Assembly (NCBI RefSeq): GCF_020164535.1
Contig: NZ_JAIQZC010000004.1
Location: forward strand, 248,001-312,000
Length of the DNA: 64,000 nt
Source of the DNA: Psychroflexus montanilacus
Lineage (GTDB): Bacteria; Bacteroidota; Bacteroidia; Flavobacteriales; Flavobacteriaceae
Direction of reading: 5' to 3'
This document shows, one piece after another, positions 8,072 through 17,095 of the stretch (positions within the stretch are counted from its first letter, which is position 1; each line of letters begins with the position of its first letter). The position numbers and the translations under genes were made by a program. Under the pieces are notes generated by a model that was given only the letters and a program-made list of their open reading frames with translations, did not search any database and was not told where the DNA came from.

Positions 8072-10132
8072 TTATTCGAAGTCTGCAGCAGTCACGCCTT
8101 CGTTAAATTTAACCTCTTCCATTTTGATGTCGATGGTTTGCGGACCTAAATTTTGACTTAAAGTCATAGGTAGCAACACCCCATTCTTTTCAGTATAGTC
8201 TTTGTAAGAAATGGTAATCGTCATTTTTTGACCCATTTGCTCCGCCACTGTTTCAGTTGCAAGTTTTAATCCTGAATCAACACTATAAAATTCTTTAGCA
8301 TTTTCAGTCAGTTGCACTGTATAAGCATCTTCTCCATCAACAGATTCGATACCTGTTAACTTTGCACCTTCAGAAACTTTCATTTCCGGGAAGGTTCCAG
8401 AAGTTACTTTTAAGTCTTTCACTTGTTGCTCATTAAGATCAATTTTTTGACCCTGAGCAGAAGCGTAACCTTTTTCACCATCAAAAACTTGTTTGTTTAA
8501 GGTCATACCGTTCATTTCAACAAGCGTTAGCGACTTCCCTTCCTGGGTAGCCTTGCTCGTGAAAGAGATCGACATACCTTGTACAGACGCGCTTCCTTTC
8601 ATCATCATAGTTTCGACTTTAGAAAGGGTTTCTTTGCCTCCAATAGCCTGCAGATAATCGTTGTAAACCGTTTCGACAGTGACTCCCTCTGGAAGTTCTT
8701 TTTTAAATTCAGGTTTGTCTACTTTTTCAGTTTCTTTATTGAAGTAAAGCACTGGGATTTTCTTGCCTTTGAATTCTACCGTCTCAAGATTTTCAATCAC
8801 TTCGGATCCTTTTCCGGCAACTACGATTTGCATTTGATCTGTTTTCAGATATTTTTTGGCAACTCGCTGGATATCTTCCTGTGTCACCGCGTTGATTTTT
8901 TCAAGATACGTTTCGTAAAAATCTTTATCTAGTCCTTCAGTTTCAATATTGAGAGCATAATTAGCTATTGTAGAAGGTTGTTCTAACCTCATTACAAAAG
9001 ACCCTGCAAATTTCTTTTTAGTATCCTCAAGTTTATCTGCATCAACTTCTTCGTTGCGAATTCTATCAATTTCTTTGATAAATTCAACCACAGCACTATC
9101 AGTCACTGCATTTCTTACGCTTGCTGAAGCTCTAAATCTTGAAGCATACCGACTATCACCTACACTTGATCTAGCTCCATAAGTATAGCCCTTATCTTCT
9201 CTCAAATTCATATTAAGATAGCTGCCAAAACTCCCTCCCAGGATTTGATTCATTACAATAACTGGAAAATAATCAGCATCCGCCATCTTCAAGTCAACTG
9301 TATTTTGCACAATAATTTCACTCTGCACAGCATTGGGCATATCAACAAAATTGATTTGAGTGTATTGAGCTGGCTTAACGGATGGAATCGATGTGTTTGG
9401 AGGTGTAGCTTTTTTCCACTTTCCAAATGTATTTTTTACAATTTTCTTGGCATCCTTTTTAGTAATGTCACCAACTAAAACTAAGTAAGAGTTTTCTGGG
9501 ACAAAGTAGTTTTTGTAAGCATTTTGAACATCTTCCAGGGTAATGTCTTCTACAGTTTTAGTAGAAACGTATTGGCCATATGGATGATTAGATCCGTATG
9601 CCTGACTAGAACTTAATCTGTTTGCAATAGTACCAACATCATTTTGTTCAGATTTTAAACTTTCGATTAGTTTTGTTTTTTCACTTTCAAATTCTTCCTG
9701 TGTGAACTTTGGTTTTAAGGCACCTTCGGCCATCAATTCCATAACTCTTGGGAAAAATTTTGATAATGAACTCGCGAAAGCACTTTCTGCACCGTAGCTT
9801 AATCTTGCTCCTAAGAAATCGATTTCTTCATTAAATTCATCTTTGCTAGTTTCCTGAGTTCCTGTACCCAATAGACTAGATACCATAGTTTTGGTGCCAG
9901 GTTTCTTTTCTGTATAAGGTTTGTTGTCAATGATAAGTCGCGCAGAAACTCTTGGGAGTTTGTCATTTTCCACAACAAGGACTTTAAGTCCGTTGCTTAA
10001 GGTAAATGTTTCTGGCTCACCGATATTAATAGTCGGCGCTGGGCCTGGTTTAGGCATTTGGGATCTGTCTATCTGAGCAGACATACTAGTACCAACCAAG
10101 CATACTAAAAGTATTGCAATTATATTTTTCAT
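8072..10132 (-). CDS. M16-family peptidase homologue without zinc motif, with a C-terminal LolA-like domain
   Basis: The product is 686 residues with a signal peptide ending near MSAQ (about 19). Residues about 35-470 form two M16 (insulinase/processing-peptidase) halves: FTLSNGLKVLVVEND at the start, and NQILGGSFGSYLNMNLREDKGYTYGARS in the second half. The HxxEH zinc site expected near residues 80-90 is absent, so this is probably the non-catalytic partner of the HFFEH-containing protein encoded 10 bases upstream. Residues about 480-686 form an extra beta-rich domain resembling lipoprotein-carrier (LolA-like) folds. Such pairs are periplasmic in Bacteroidota; the substrate is unknown. Confidence 0.85.
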   Translation of the reverse strand: MKNIIAILLVCLVGTSMSAQIDRSQMPKPGPAPTINIGEPETFTLSNGLKVLVVENDKLPRVSARLIIDNKPYTEKKPGTKTMVSSLLGTGTQETSKDEFNEEIDFLGARLSYGAESAFASSLSKFFPRVMELMAEGALKPKFTQEEFESEKTKLIESLKSEQNDVGTIANRLSSSQAYGSNHPYGQYVSTKTVEDITLEDVQNAYKNYFVPENSYLVLVGDITKKDAKKIVKNTFGKWKKATPPNTSIPSVKPAQYTQINFVDMPNAVQSEIIVQNTVDLKMADADYFPVIVMNQILGGSFGSYLNMNLREDKGYTYGARSSVGDSRYASRFRASASVRNAVTDSAVVEFIKEIDRIRNEEVDADKLEDTKKKFAGSFVMRLEQPSTIANYALNIETEGLDKDFYETYLEKINAVTQEDIQRVAKKYLKTDQMQIVVAGKGSEVIENLETVEFKGKKIPVLYFNKETEKVDKPEFKKELPEGVTVETVYNDYLQAIGGKETLSKVETMMMKGSASVQGMSISFTSKATQEGKSLTLVEMNGMTLNKQVFDGEKGYASAQGQKIDLNEQQVKDLKVTSGTFPEMKVSEGAKLTGIESVDGEDAYTVQLTENAKEFYSVDSGLKLATETVAEQMGQKMTITISYKDYTEKNGVLLPMTLSQNLGPQTIDIKMEEVKFNEGVTAADFE

Positions 10133-10142
10133 TTTGATTTTT

Positions 10143-11462
10143 TTATTCGTTTGATTCGGGTAAATAATCTAGCTCTAGTCTTTGGTTCTCTTGTAGATAT
10201 TTATTTGCTACCTCTTTGATCTCCTCTCTGGTAATGCTTCTGTAGATTTCAATTTCTTCGTTGATCAAATTTGTATTACCGTAAAGCATCTGGTAAGTAG
10301 CCAAAGATGCAGCAATACCTTGAATGCTAGCATTAGAATTTACAAATTGGTTTTCGAATTTATTTTGAAGTTTTTGATACTCTCTTTCCGAGATCAATTC
10401 TGTTTGAAGTTTTTCAATTTCTTCATCCATCACCTCTCTTAATTTTGAAAGTTCTACATCACCTAAAGGTAAAGCTCCAATCAAATACGTTCCATAATCT
10501 TCCTGACTTCTAGCAAAGGCTAATACTTGTAGAGCTATTTTTTCATCATCCACCATTCTTTTATACATTCTCGAACTTTTTCCATCCGTTAGAGTTGAGG
10601 AAATCATATTGAGAACGTAAGCATCCCTGTCCTTCATAGATGGAGTTCTATAAACTAGAGCCGTTAGGGGTAATTGTATGTTGCTGTCGTAATCTGTAGC
10701 TACTATTTTCTCCTGTATAGGGTCTTCTTCTATGTCAACTCTTTCTACTTCTGGTCCAGCAGAAATAGGACCAAAATAATCTTCAATCATTTTTTTGGTT
10801 TGAGCTACATCTATATCTCCAGCTACTACCAAAGTAGCATTATTTGGGATATAATACTTATCGAAAAAAGCTTTGAATTCCTCTAATTCTGCTGCATCTA
10901 GGTCTTCCATTGTCCCTATAACAGAGTTTTTATAAGGATGCTTATCAAACATGTAAGGATCCACTCCCGTTCCGTAGGCTATTTTACCATAAGGAGCATT
11001 ATCAATTCTAGAACGTTTTTCTTCTTTTACTACCTCATTTTGTGTGTCCACACCAATTTGGTTGATAACCGGATGGTACATTCTTTCTGATTCCATCCAA
11101 AGTCCAAGTTCTAAGGCATTAGACGGGAAAGTTTCGTAATAGTAAGTACGGTCGTGAGTAGTGTTGGCATTGTTACTTCCGCCGTTGGCAGAAACAATAT
11201 CAAACCATTTACCCCTTTCGATATTCTCTGTTCCCTCGAATAGAAGGTGTTCAAAGAAATGGGCAAAACCGGTTCTTCCAGGAGCTTCGTCTTTTGCACC
11301 TACATGGTACATAACGCCAACCGTAACAACAGGAGCCGTGTTATCTTGATGTAAGATCACTTGCAAACCATTGTCTAAGTTGTATTCTGTAAATTCCACT
11401 TTCTGAGCTTGAGCCAGAGTCATGAAAAATACAAAAACGGATAACATAATAGTCTTAGTCAT
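10143..11462 (-). CDS. M16-family zinc metallopeptidase (catalytic subunit)
   Basis: The product is 439 residues with a signal peptide (about 1-19, ending AQAQ). The inverted zinc motif HFFEH is at 68-72 in RTGFAHFFEHLLFEGTEN, with the downstream metal-ligand Glu in NEVVKEEKRSR. The second half carries STLTDGKSSRMYKRMV. It is first in a two-gene operon with the degenerate M16 protein, which matches the heterodimeric M16B arrangement of one active and one inactive subunit. It acts in the periplasm; the peptide substrate cannot be inferred. Confidence 0.9.
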   Translation of the reverse strand: MTKTIMLSVFVFFMTLAQAQKVEFTEYNLDNGLQVILHQDNTAPVVTVGVMYHVGAKDEAPGRTGFAHFFEHLLFEGTENIERGKWFDIVSANGGSNNANTTHDRTYYYETFPSNALELGLWMESERMYHPVINQIGVDTQNEVVKEEKRSRIDNAPYGKIAYGTGVDPYMFDKHPYKNSVIGTMEDLDAAELEEFKAFFDKYYIPNNATLVVAGDIDVAQTKKMIEDYFGPISAGPEVERVDIEEDPIQEKIVATDYDSNIQLPLTALVYRTPSMKDRDAYVLNMISSTLTDGKSSRMYKRMVDDEKIALQVLAFARSQEDYGTYLIGALPLGDVELSKLREVMDEEIEKLQTELISEREYQKLQNKFENQFVNSNASIQGIAASLATYQMLYGNTNLINEEIEIYRSITREEIKEVANKYLQENQRLELDYLPESNE

Positions 11463-11627
11463 TTTTATATTGTTTTGATTTATGATTAATGAGTCTAAAA
11501 ATATGAAAATTGTTACATAATTTTTTGATTACTTTTTATTATTTTGGAATACTTAAGACTTTATTAATTCACTAATAAAATTCTTATCCAACCCGAAATT
11601 TAATATATTAGCAAATAAAACTAACTC

Positions 11628-12068
11628 ATGAGTCGATTTGTACTTTCGGTAAGATTTGGAATAGCGTTAACATCGTCGTTGATAGCTTATTTTCTAGTAT
11701 TGTCTTTATTTGGTTTACATACTAATCCTTTTTTCAGTTTATTTAATGGAGTCATAACAGGTTTTGCTATTTATGAAGCTATTAGGTATAAAAGAATTGA
11801 GTTAAAATCAGGCTATTCGTATACTGCAGGCTTCCAGGCTGGTATCGTTACCGGTTTTTTAGCAACGATAGTGTTTACAGCCTTTATGGCAGTCTATGTA
11901 ACCGAAGTAGATCCAGATTTCATCAGCAAAATTGCAGAAACCTTTTCTAAGTCTTACAATATAGGTGTTGGAGTATTTAGCTTTACAGTATTATTATCGG
12001 GATTGGCTACCACAATTGTACTCACTCTTTCTTTTATGCAGCTCTTCAAGCATAAGTTAAAAGAGTAA
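11628..12068 (+). CDS. DUF4199-like four-helix membrane protein
   Basis: The product is 146 residues with four hydrophobic segments (about 8-30, 35-50, 68-92 and 113-138). The pattern GYSYTAGFQAGIVTGFLATIVFT, followed by a soluble stretch with DPDFISKIAE and a last helix, resembles the DUF4199 family common in Bacteroidota. The function of the family is unknown. It lies alone between the divergent M16 operon and rplU. Confidence 0.6.
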   Translation: MSRFVLSVRFGIALTSSLIAYFLVLSLFGLHTNPFFSLFNGVITGFAIYEAIRYKRIELKSGYSYTAGFQAGIVTGFLATIVFTAFMAVYVTEVDPDFISKIAETFSKSYNIGVGVFSFTVLLSGLATTIVLTLSFMQLFKHKLKE

Positions 12069-12090
12069 TTTTTTCAATAGAAGTTTTTTG

Positions 12091-12120
12091 TTGACAGTTA
12101 TTTTTAAAATACTATATTTG
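12091..12120 (+). promoter_or_regulatory. Promoter of the rplU-rpmA operon
   Basis: TTG at 12091-12093 and TATATTTG at 12113-12120 are separated by 19 bases, a close fit to the Bacteroidota -33/-7 consensus (TTTG, TAnnTTTG). The ATG of rplU follows 35 bases later after an A-rich leader. This is the clearest promoter in the window. Confidence 0.8.
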
Positions 12121-12155
12121 CAAACTATTTAGTAAAAATTAAATAACTAAACACT

Positions 12156-12668
12156 ATGTATGCAATTGTAGAGATAGCAGGGCAGCAATTCAAAGTTGCG
12201 AAAGACCAGAAAGTGTTTGTTCATCGTTTAAAAGAAGACGAAGGTGCTGATGTATCTTTTGATAAAGTTCTTTTACATGCAGACGGTGACAACATTACTC
12301 TAGGCGCCCCGGCTATAGATGGTGCTTCTGTTAGCGCAAAAGTCGTTAAGCACTTGAAAGGAGACAAAGTTATTGTCTTCAAAAAGAAAAGAAGAAAAGG
12401 ATACCGTAAGAAAAATGGCCATCGCCAGTATCTTACTGAAATCCACATTGGAGACATATCAGTTTCTGGTGGTTCTAAAAAATCTACTTCAGCTTCTAAG
12501 AAAAAGGAAGAGCCTAAAAAAGAGGAAAAGAAAGTAGAGAGCAAAGAAACTACTACAGACTTAAGCAAGCACACTGTTGCTGAGCTTAAAGAAATGGCTA
12601 AAGATAGAGGCCTTGAAGGATATTCTGCTTTGAAAAAAGCTGAATTAATTGAATTATTAAGTAAGTAA
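12156..12668 (+). CDS. rplU: 50S ribosomal protein L21 with a C-terminal SAP/Rho-N-like extension
   Basis: The product is 170 residues, whereas a usual L21 is about 103. Residues 1-103 are standard L21 ([18 protein letters not shown]; later [19 protein letters not shown]). Residues about 104-132 are a Lys/Glu/Ser-rich linker. Residues about 136-170 ([29 protein letters not shown]) form a helix-extended-loop-helix motif like SAP or Rho N-terminal domains, which bind nucleic acid. L21 is an early 23S rRNA binder; the tail may give extra RNA contact. It is co-transcribed with rpmA, 23 bases downstream. Confidence 0.95.
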   Translation: MYAIVEIAGQQFKVAKDQKVFVHRLKEDEGADVSFDKVLLHADGDNITLGAPAIDGASVSAKVVKHLKGDKVIVFKKKRRKGYRKKNGHRQYLTEIHIGDISVSGGSKKSTSASKKKEEPKKEEKKVESKETTTDLSKHTVAELKEMAKDRGLEGYSALKKAELIELLSK

Positions 12669-12691
12669 CATAATTACAAAAACTAAACATC

Positions 12692-12952
12692 ATGGCACAT
12701 AAGAAAGGTGTTGGAAGTTCAAAAAACGGAAGAGAATCAGAATCGAAACGTTTAGGCGTGAAGATTTTTGGAGGACAGCCTGCTGTTGCTGGTAATATTA
12801 TTGTGAGACAAAGAGGAACTGCTCACAAACCTGGCGATAACGTGTATGCTGGAAAAGATCATACCTTGCATGCTAAAGTTGACGGTATTGTACATTTTAA
12901 AAAGACAAAAGACGATAAGTCGTTTGTTCACATACAACCATTTGAAGCTTAA
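12692..12952 (+). CDS. rpmA: 50S ribosomal protein L27
   Basis: The product is 86 residues, the normal length. The start [19 protein letters not shown] and the core [20 protein letters not shown] and [16 protein letters not shown] are diagnostic. L27 lies near the peptidyl-transferase centre. There is no N-terminal Firmicutes-type cleavage extension, so the protein begins directly at the mature sequence. A strong terminator follows 22 bases after the stop. Confidence 0.97.
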   Translation: MAHKKGVGSSKNGRESESKRLGVKIFGGQPAVAGNIIVRQRGTAHKPGDNVYAGKDHTLHAKVDGIVHFKKTKDDKSFVHIQPFEA

Positions 12953-12974
12953 GCAGAAAGAATTTATTACATAT

Positions 12975-13010
12975 AAAAAGGCCCTTTGAATTAATCAAAG
13001 GGCCTTTTTT
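12975..13010 (+). terminator. Intrinsic terminator after rpmA
   Basis: A long stem (aaaaaggccctttga paired with tcaaagggccttttt) is followed by a run of T. It closes the rplU-rpmA operon. Because of the A-run on its other side it could also work for the opposing gene ending at 13070. Confidence 0.9.
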
Positions 13011-13069
13011 TGTGGATGTTGATGATAATATTAATAATACAATCATCTGTCTATCTTATTGCTTTAAGA

Positions 13070-13507
13070 TTAAAACCACGCATTCCATGGAATTCTGGAT
13101 AGCATAAGCAGTAGCGCTAAAGCATAAAAAATGGCTATAGTTCTAAATTTCTTGTTGGAAGCCAGTTTCTTTTTGTGTTTACTATAACCTACCGTAATGA
13201 GGACAATAGTAACAATCATTGTGAGTGGGTGTTCAACAAGGTATAGCCTTAATGTGCTATCTCCCATTACACCTTTCATCCCAACTTCAGAAAAAGCATT
13301 AAAATAAGGACTCACAAAGTAGAGAACAATTCCAATAAGCAATTGAAGATGTGAAACAATGAGTGTAAACAAAGAAATTCTAAAATCTTGAGGGCCAAAT
13401 GGTTTTTTGCCAAGTGTTTTTATAATGGCATTAAAAGCAGCCAAGGTAAGGACCAAAACCACTAGATAGGCCCAATAGGAGTGAACAATCTGTATAACTT
13501 CGTACAT
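13070..13507 (-). CDS. Four-helix membrane protein, unknown function
   Basis: The product is 145 residues with four hydrophobic helices (about 8-28, 44-66, 92-110 and 121-138). Histidines occur in the first three helices or next to them (VHSYW, VSHLQLL, EHPLTMI), which is why relatives are sometimes labelled cytochrome b-like; haem binding is not shown here. It starts 6 bases downstream of the thioesterase gene and is probably co-transcribed with it. Confidence 0.6.
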   Translation of the reverse strand: MYEVIQIVHSYWAYLVVLVLTLAAFNAIIKTLGKKPFGPQDFRISLFTLIVSHLQLLIGIVLYFVSPYFNAFSEVGMKGVMGDSTLRLYLVEHPLTMIVTIVLITVGYSKHKKKLASNKKFRTIAIFYALALLLMLSRIPWNAWF

Positions 13508-13513
13508 AGTATT

Positions 13514-14032
13514 TTATTTATCGTTTTCAAATAAAGCTTTTAGCTCTGTTGCGTCTTTTGGTTTCATCTTACCTGCGAGTACCAGGCTTAATTGCTTACG
13601 TCTTAACGCCGCATCGTATCTCTCTTTTTCTAGTTTAGTCTGAGGTTCTAGCTTTGGAACAGGCACAGGGTTGCCAGTATCGTCTACAGCAACAAATGTG
13701 TATATGGCCTCATTGGCTTTCGACCTTCTTCCACTCTCTCTATCTTCAATCCATACGTCTAAAAAGATCTCCATAGAGGTTTTAAAATTTCTTGAAACTT
13801 TTGCCTCTACAGTAACTACACTTCCCAGTGGAACTGCTTTATTGAAGGCAACATGATTCACGGAGGCTGTAACCACAATTCGTCTAGAATGTCTTCGAGC
13901 TGCTATACTTGCTGCCCGATCCATTCTCGCCAGAAGCTCTCCTCCAAATAAATTATTAAGGGGATTGGTTTCACTTGGGAGAACTAAATCTGTAAGGACG
14001 GTTTTGGATTCTTCAGGATATTTTACTTCCAT
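13514..14032 (-). CDS. Acyl-CoA thioesterase (hotdog fold)
   Basis: The product is 172 residues. The hotdog-fold signature of YciA/ACOT-type acyl-CoA hydrolases is present: PLNNLFGGELLARMDRAASI with the N-FGG-D catalytic region, then TASVNHVAFNKAVPLGSVV and the following strand. The C-terminal 40 residues are a charged helical tail. It hydrolyses acyl-CoA to free acid and CoA in the cytoplasm; chain-length preference cannot be read from the sequence. The gene for a four-helix membrane protein follows closely. Confidence 0.87.
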   Translation of the reverse strand: MEVKYPEESKTVLTDLVLPSETNPLNNLFGGELLARMDRAASIAARRHSRRIVVTASVNHVAFNKAVPLGSVVTVEAKVSRNFKTSMEIFLDVWIEDRESGRRSKANEAIYTFVAVDDTGNPVPVPKLEPQTKLEKERYDAALRRKQLSLVLAGKMKPKDATELKALFENDK

Positions 14033-14044
14033 TTATTTTTTTTG

Positions 14045-14073
14045 CAAAGATAGGTTTTGTAGTGTTAACCCAA
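14045..14073 (-). promoter_or_regulatory. Promoter of the thioesterase gene
   Basis: On the minus strand TTG (14073-14071) is 18 bases from TATCTTTG (14052-14045), a good Bacteroidota -33/-7 pair. Its -33 element directly abuts the 3' end of the upstream SPOR-protein gene (stop codon at 14076-14078). Only about 12 bases separate the -7 box from the ATG, so the leader is very short. Confidence 0.65.
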
Positions 14074-14075
14074 GC

Positions 14076-15068
14076 TTAAAGTTGCTTTACATACAACCAG
14101 GCTTCTGGATTTTCTATGACCTTTATTTTTCTCAGTTGTTGTAAAGCCTCCCCTTTTTGAACATAACTTGCAAAGACCACCTGATGGAGACCGTACGCAT
14201 TCTTTCCAATCAAAGCAGCATCATAACCCTTTGCTTTTAAAAGTTCAACCTTTTTCTTGGCGTTATTTTCTATACGAAAAGCACCTGCCACAATGTGATA
14301 TTTTGGCAAAATGGTTTCTGTTTTGGCAGTGTTGAGTGGTAACTCTGATAATGTATAACTGAACTCTGCACTTTGAATCCTTTCTTGTAAGAGGGATTCA
14401 GCTTTTTGAGATTCGGTGTCGTTAAACGAGACAACATAATTATTATACTGATATAAACCTGCAAAACTCGCGATACTTAAAGCTATTACACCCACAGCAG
14501 CGTATTTTAGATAAGGCCTGCTTTTCTTTTCTTCTGAATGATGGTCTAATGGATAAACCGGTGATATTAACTGATCTTCTGGTTTATTTTCCAGTACTAA
14601 TGCTTCCTTTTCTTCATCAGTTTGAATTTCCTCTTTACTGCTGATTGTTTTGCTTACTTCATTAAGTTTTAACTCATCTAAACCAAAAGACTCTACAAAG
14701 TAATTGATGGTGTTGTATGGCTCAAAAGAGAGATTATCTTCCTTGTCCAGGTAAAACTTTCCTAGTTTAGGAATTTCTAAAACACGATCTACTTGTAAGG
14801 CCGTTTGAAAATCATTTACAAAAAGTTGAATCTTATGTTTCGCACTCTCAAAATCCATGGACTCGGCTTTGGCTATGGTTTCTGCCAAAAGTCCATCATG
14901 ATTCTGGATGGCCTTGTTAAAAGTAATTTTCCTGGAAGGAGGTGTAAATTTATGGGTGTCTGGGTGGTAAACTGTTGTGTTCTTCTGAGTAACAAAAGCA
15001 CCAAATCCAGGGACTATCACACACTCATATCTATATAGTAATTGCTGTATATATGCTTCAACTCTCAT
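14076..15068 (-). CDS. HU-CCDC81-like and SPOR-domain protein
   Basis: The product is 330 residues. Residues about 1-75 (YIQQLLYRYECVIVPGFGAF) and 80-130 (VLEIPKLGKFYLD) match the paired HU-CCDC81 domains seen in Bacteroidota. A linker rich in Glu leads to one membrane helix (about 190-209, YAAVGVIALSIASFAGLY). The C-terminal 75 residues form a SPOR domain (YHIVAGAFRIENNAKKKV), which binds denuded glycan at the septum. The HU-like part is therefore cytoplasmic and the SPOR part periplasmic, suggesting a link between DNA or cytoskeleton and cell division. The exact role is not known. Confidence 0.85.
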   Translation of the reverse strand: MRVEAYIQQLLYRYECVIVPGFGAFVTQKNTTVYHPDTHKFTPPSRKITFNKAIQNHDGLLAETIAKAESMDFESAKHKIQLFVNDFQTALQVDRVLEIPKLGKFYLDKEDNLSFEPYNTINYFVESFGLDELKLNEVSKTISSKEEIQTDEEKEALVLENKPEDQLISPVYPLDHHSEEKKSRPYLKYAAVGVIALSIASFAGLYQYNNYVVSFNDTESQKAESLLQERIQSAEFSYTLSELPLNTAKTETILPKYHIVAGAFRIENNAKKKVELLKAKGYDAALIGKNAYGLHQVVFASYVQKGEALQQLRKIKVIENPEAWLYVKQL

Positions 15069-15133
15069 ATAAACAAAGTTAATTTTTTTACTTACATAAG
15101 CAACAAGCTAACTCTATTTTGAGAGATATATTT

Positions 15134-16540
15134 CTAAAATTTGAATTTAATCCCTGAATAAATACCGAAAAAATAAGGTTGAAAGTTGGACGTGTTAGCT
15201 TCAAATGTATTGATTTGATACATAAACTTAGGTTCCAGATTGAAGGATACAGTTTTAGAAAAATTATAATCCATCCCTACACCTAAATTGGCACTAAAGC
15301 TGAAGGAATTGAGATTATCTGCCTCACCTATGCTAGAAGACCGTCCATTGTCTTCAAAGAAGATTTCATTATTATTCAATACATACGTACTTGCTCCACC
15401 CAATACATGCAACCCGATTTTTTTATCGAGAATCGCATACTCTATTTCCAAGGGCACCTCAACAAATCCAAGTTCATGATTAATTGCACCAACAGGACTT
15501 AAGTCTGATGGTGTGTTCGTAAAAGAGGAGCCACTCGCTTCACTCATGGGCGCATTCCTACTACTTACACCACTATTCACAGCAGAAACCAGCGCAACTT
15601 CTCCTATGAGGTTGTTTTTGATACTTAAATTACTAGAACCCTCTGCCCTGAATGATGAAGAGGTTGAAGATAAGATAACATCCTGAGTATTGTATCCCAT
15701 AGCAACTTGGTTCACACCAGTTCTTATTTTCATCTTTTTATTTATAGCATAAGCTACATTTACACCAAAAGAGACATTTGCATTACTGGATGTTTTTCCT
15801 TGAAGACTAGGCTCAACAGGGTTACCACCGTTTAAAGAATTCATAAAAACTGGAGCCACGTTGGGTTTTACTTCCCAGGGTCTGTCAACTGTATTGTCAT
15901 CTTCTAAAGCTAGGAGGTCATCATCTTCTATAGCATCAAATAAAGATTTCTTTTTGACCGTGTTTTCTTTTAATAATACATTGTCAGATTTAACATCTTC
16001 AATAAGAGATGAAACACGTAATGCATTTGTAAAAGAATTTACAGCAGATCTGTTTAAAAGATTAACTGATGGGGATGATCTTTCTGCGAGCTGATTTTTT
16101 TCATATATAGAGGAAGCATTGGTGTAGTTTTGTGAGCTGTTGTTAGAAGGACTTGTTGTCTCTGTTTCAGAAACCTGAAAAGCGAAACGCGTTTCCAAAG
16201 AATTTTCTATAGTTGATAAGTTTTGGTTGACTGACGAAAAACTATACTGACTAGGAATTACTTCTAAAGAATTTGAAGTCGATTTAATTTTTGAATTCGT
16301 CTCCGATGAAAGAGATGAATTCAAACCTAAAGAACTATAATAATACCCGCCTAATGCACTAAATATCATCAAAATCGCTGCTACTGAAGCAGCCTGCCAC
16401 CAAAAAGGAAGTAGTAGTCGACGCTTCTTTTTTTCTGATAATTTCTCTTCGATTCCATCCCAAACTTTTGGAGAAGGCGAAGCCTGAAAGTCTTTTAGAC
16501 CTTCTTGAAATAACCGCTCTATAGGTTTAGAAGATTTCAT
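15134..16540 (-). CDS. Membrane-anchored probable anti-sigma factor with a C-terminal beta-barrel-like domain
   Basis: The product is 468 residues. The N-terminal 40 residues are soluble and basic (SPSPKVWDGIEEKLSEKKK). One membrane helix follows at about 45-68, then a Ser/Asn-rich region to about 230. The C-terminal part has alternating strands ending in IYSGIKFKF, like outer-membrane beta-barrel domains. Its ATG directly follows the stop codon of the ECF sigma factor gene, so it is very probably the partner of that sigma factor, with the short cytoplasmic tail binding it. A membrane helix joined to a barrel-like domain is unusual, but the pattern recurs in Bacteroidota sigma operons. Confidence 0.65.
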   Translation of the reverse strand: MKSSKPIERLFQEGLKDFQASPSPKVWDGIEEKLSEKKKRRLLLPFWWQAASVAAILMIFSALGGYYYSSLGLNSSLSSETNSKIKSTSNSLEVIPSQYSFSSVNQNLSTIENSLETRFAFQVSETETTSPSNNSSQNYTNASSIYEKNQLAERSSPSVNLLNRSAVNSFTNALRVSSLIEDVKSDNVLLKENTVKKKSLFDAIEDDDLLALEDDNTVDRPWEVKPNVAPVFMNSLNGGNPVEPSLQGKTSSNANVSFGVNVAYAINKKMKIRTGVNQVAMGYNTQDVILSSTSSSFRAEGSSNLSIKNNLIGEVALVSAVNSGVSSRNAPMSEASGSSFTNTPSDLSPVGAINHELGFVEVPLEIEYAILDKKIGLHVLGGASTYVLNNNEIFFEDNGRSSSIGEADNLNSFSFSANLGVGMDYNFSKTVSFNLEPKFMYQINTFEANTSNFQPYFFGIYSGIKFKF

Positions 16541-17095
16541 TTAGTTGTGATCTATTTTGTAGGGATACGTTTCCTCTGCATTTGCCTCTGTTATTTTTTT
16601 TCGCAATATCTCTTTGGCTCTGGAAAGATTAGACTTAGATGTCCCTTCTGTAATTTGAAGCGTTTCTGCAATTTCTCTATGTGAAAACCCGTCTAAAGTA
16701 TAGAGGTTAAAAACCATTCTATAACGATCTGGTAGAGTTTGAATACAATTCAAAAGAAACTGTAAGGAGTAGCTTTCGTCTTCTACATAAACATCTTCAG
16801 CTTTAAGGGCTTCTTCGTTCACCAATTCAAACACCTTCTGTTTTCTATATCGCTGCAAACAAATATTGATAGTGATTCGTTTTAACCAGCCTTCAAAAGA
16901 ACCTTTGTGCTGAAACTGATGAATTTTTTCAAAAATGGTAATAAAAGCATCTTGTAAATTGTCTTCAGCTTCAGAATAATTCCTGGAATATTTTAAAGAA
17001 ATACTAAAAAGCACATCTGCAAACATTTCGTACAACAGCTTTTGTGACGCTATGTCATTTTGTTTACAACGCTTTATTAGGTTCTTTAATTCCAT
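16541..17095 (-). CDS. ECF-type RNA polymerase sigma factor
   Basis: The product is 184 residues. Region 2 is visible in YSRNYSEAEDNLQDAFITIF with HKGSFEGWLKRITINICL after it. Region 4 is LPDRYRMVFNLYTLDGFSHR followed by the helix-turn-helix EIAETLQITEGTSKSNLSRA. It directs RNA polymerase to a dedicated promoter set. Start and stop codons abut the flanking genes with no spacer (lipoprotein gene before, membrane protein after), so the three genes form one translationally linked unit. Confidence 0.93.
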   Translation of the reverse strand: MELKNLIKRCKQNDIASQKLLYEMFADVLFSISLKYSRNYSEAEDNLQDAFITIFEKIHQFQHKGSFEGWLKRITINICLQRYRKQKVFELVNEEALKAEDVYVEDESYSLQFLLNCIQTLPDRYRMVFNLYTLDGFSHREIAETLQITEGTSKSNLSRAKEILRKKITEANAEETYPYKIDHN

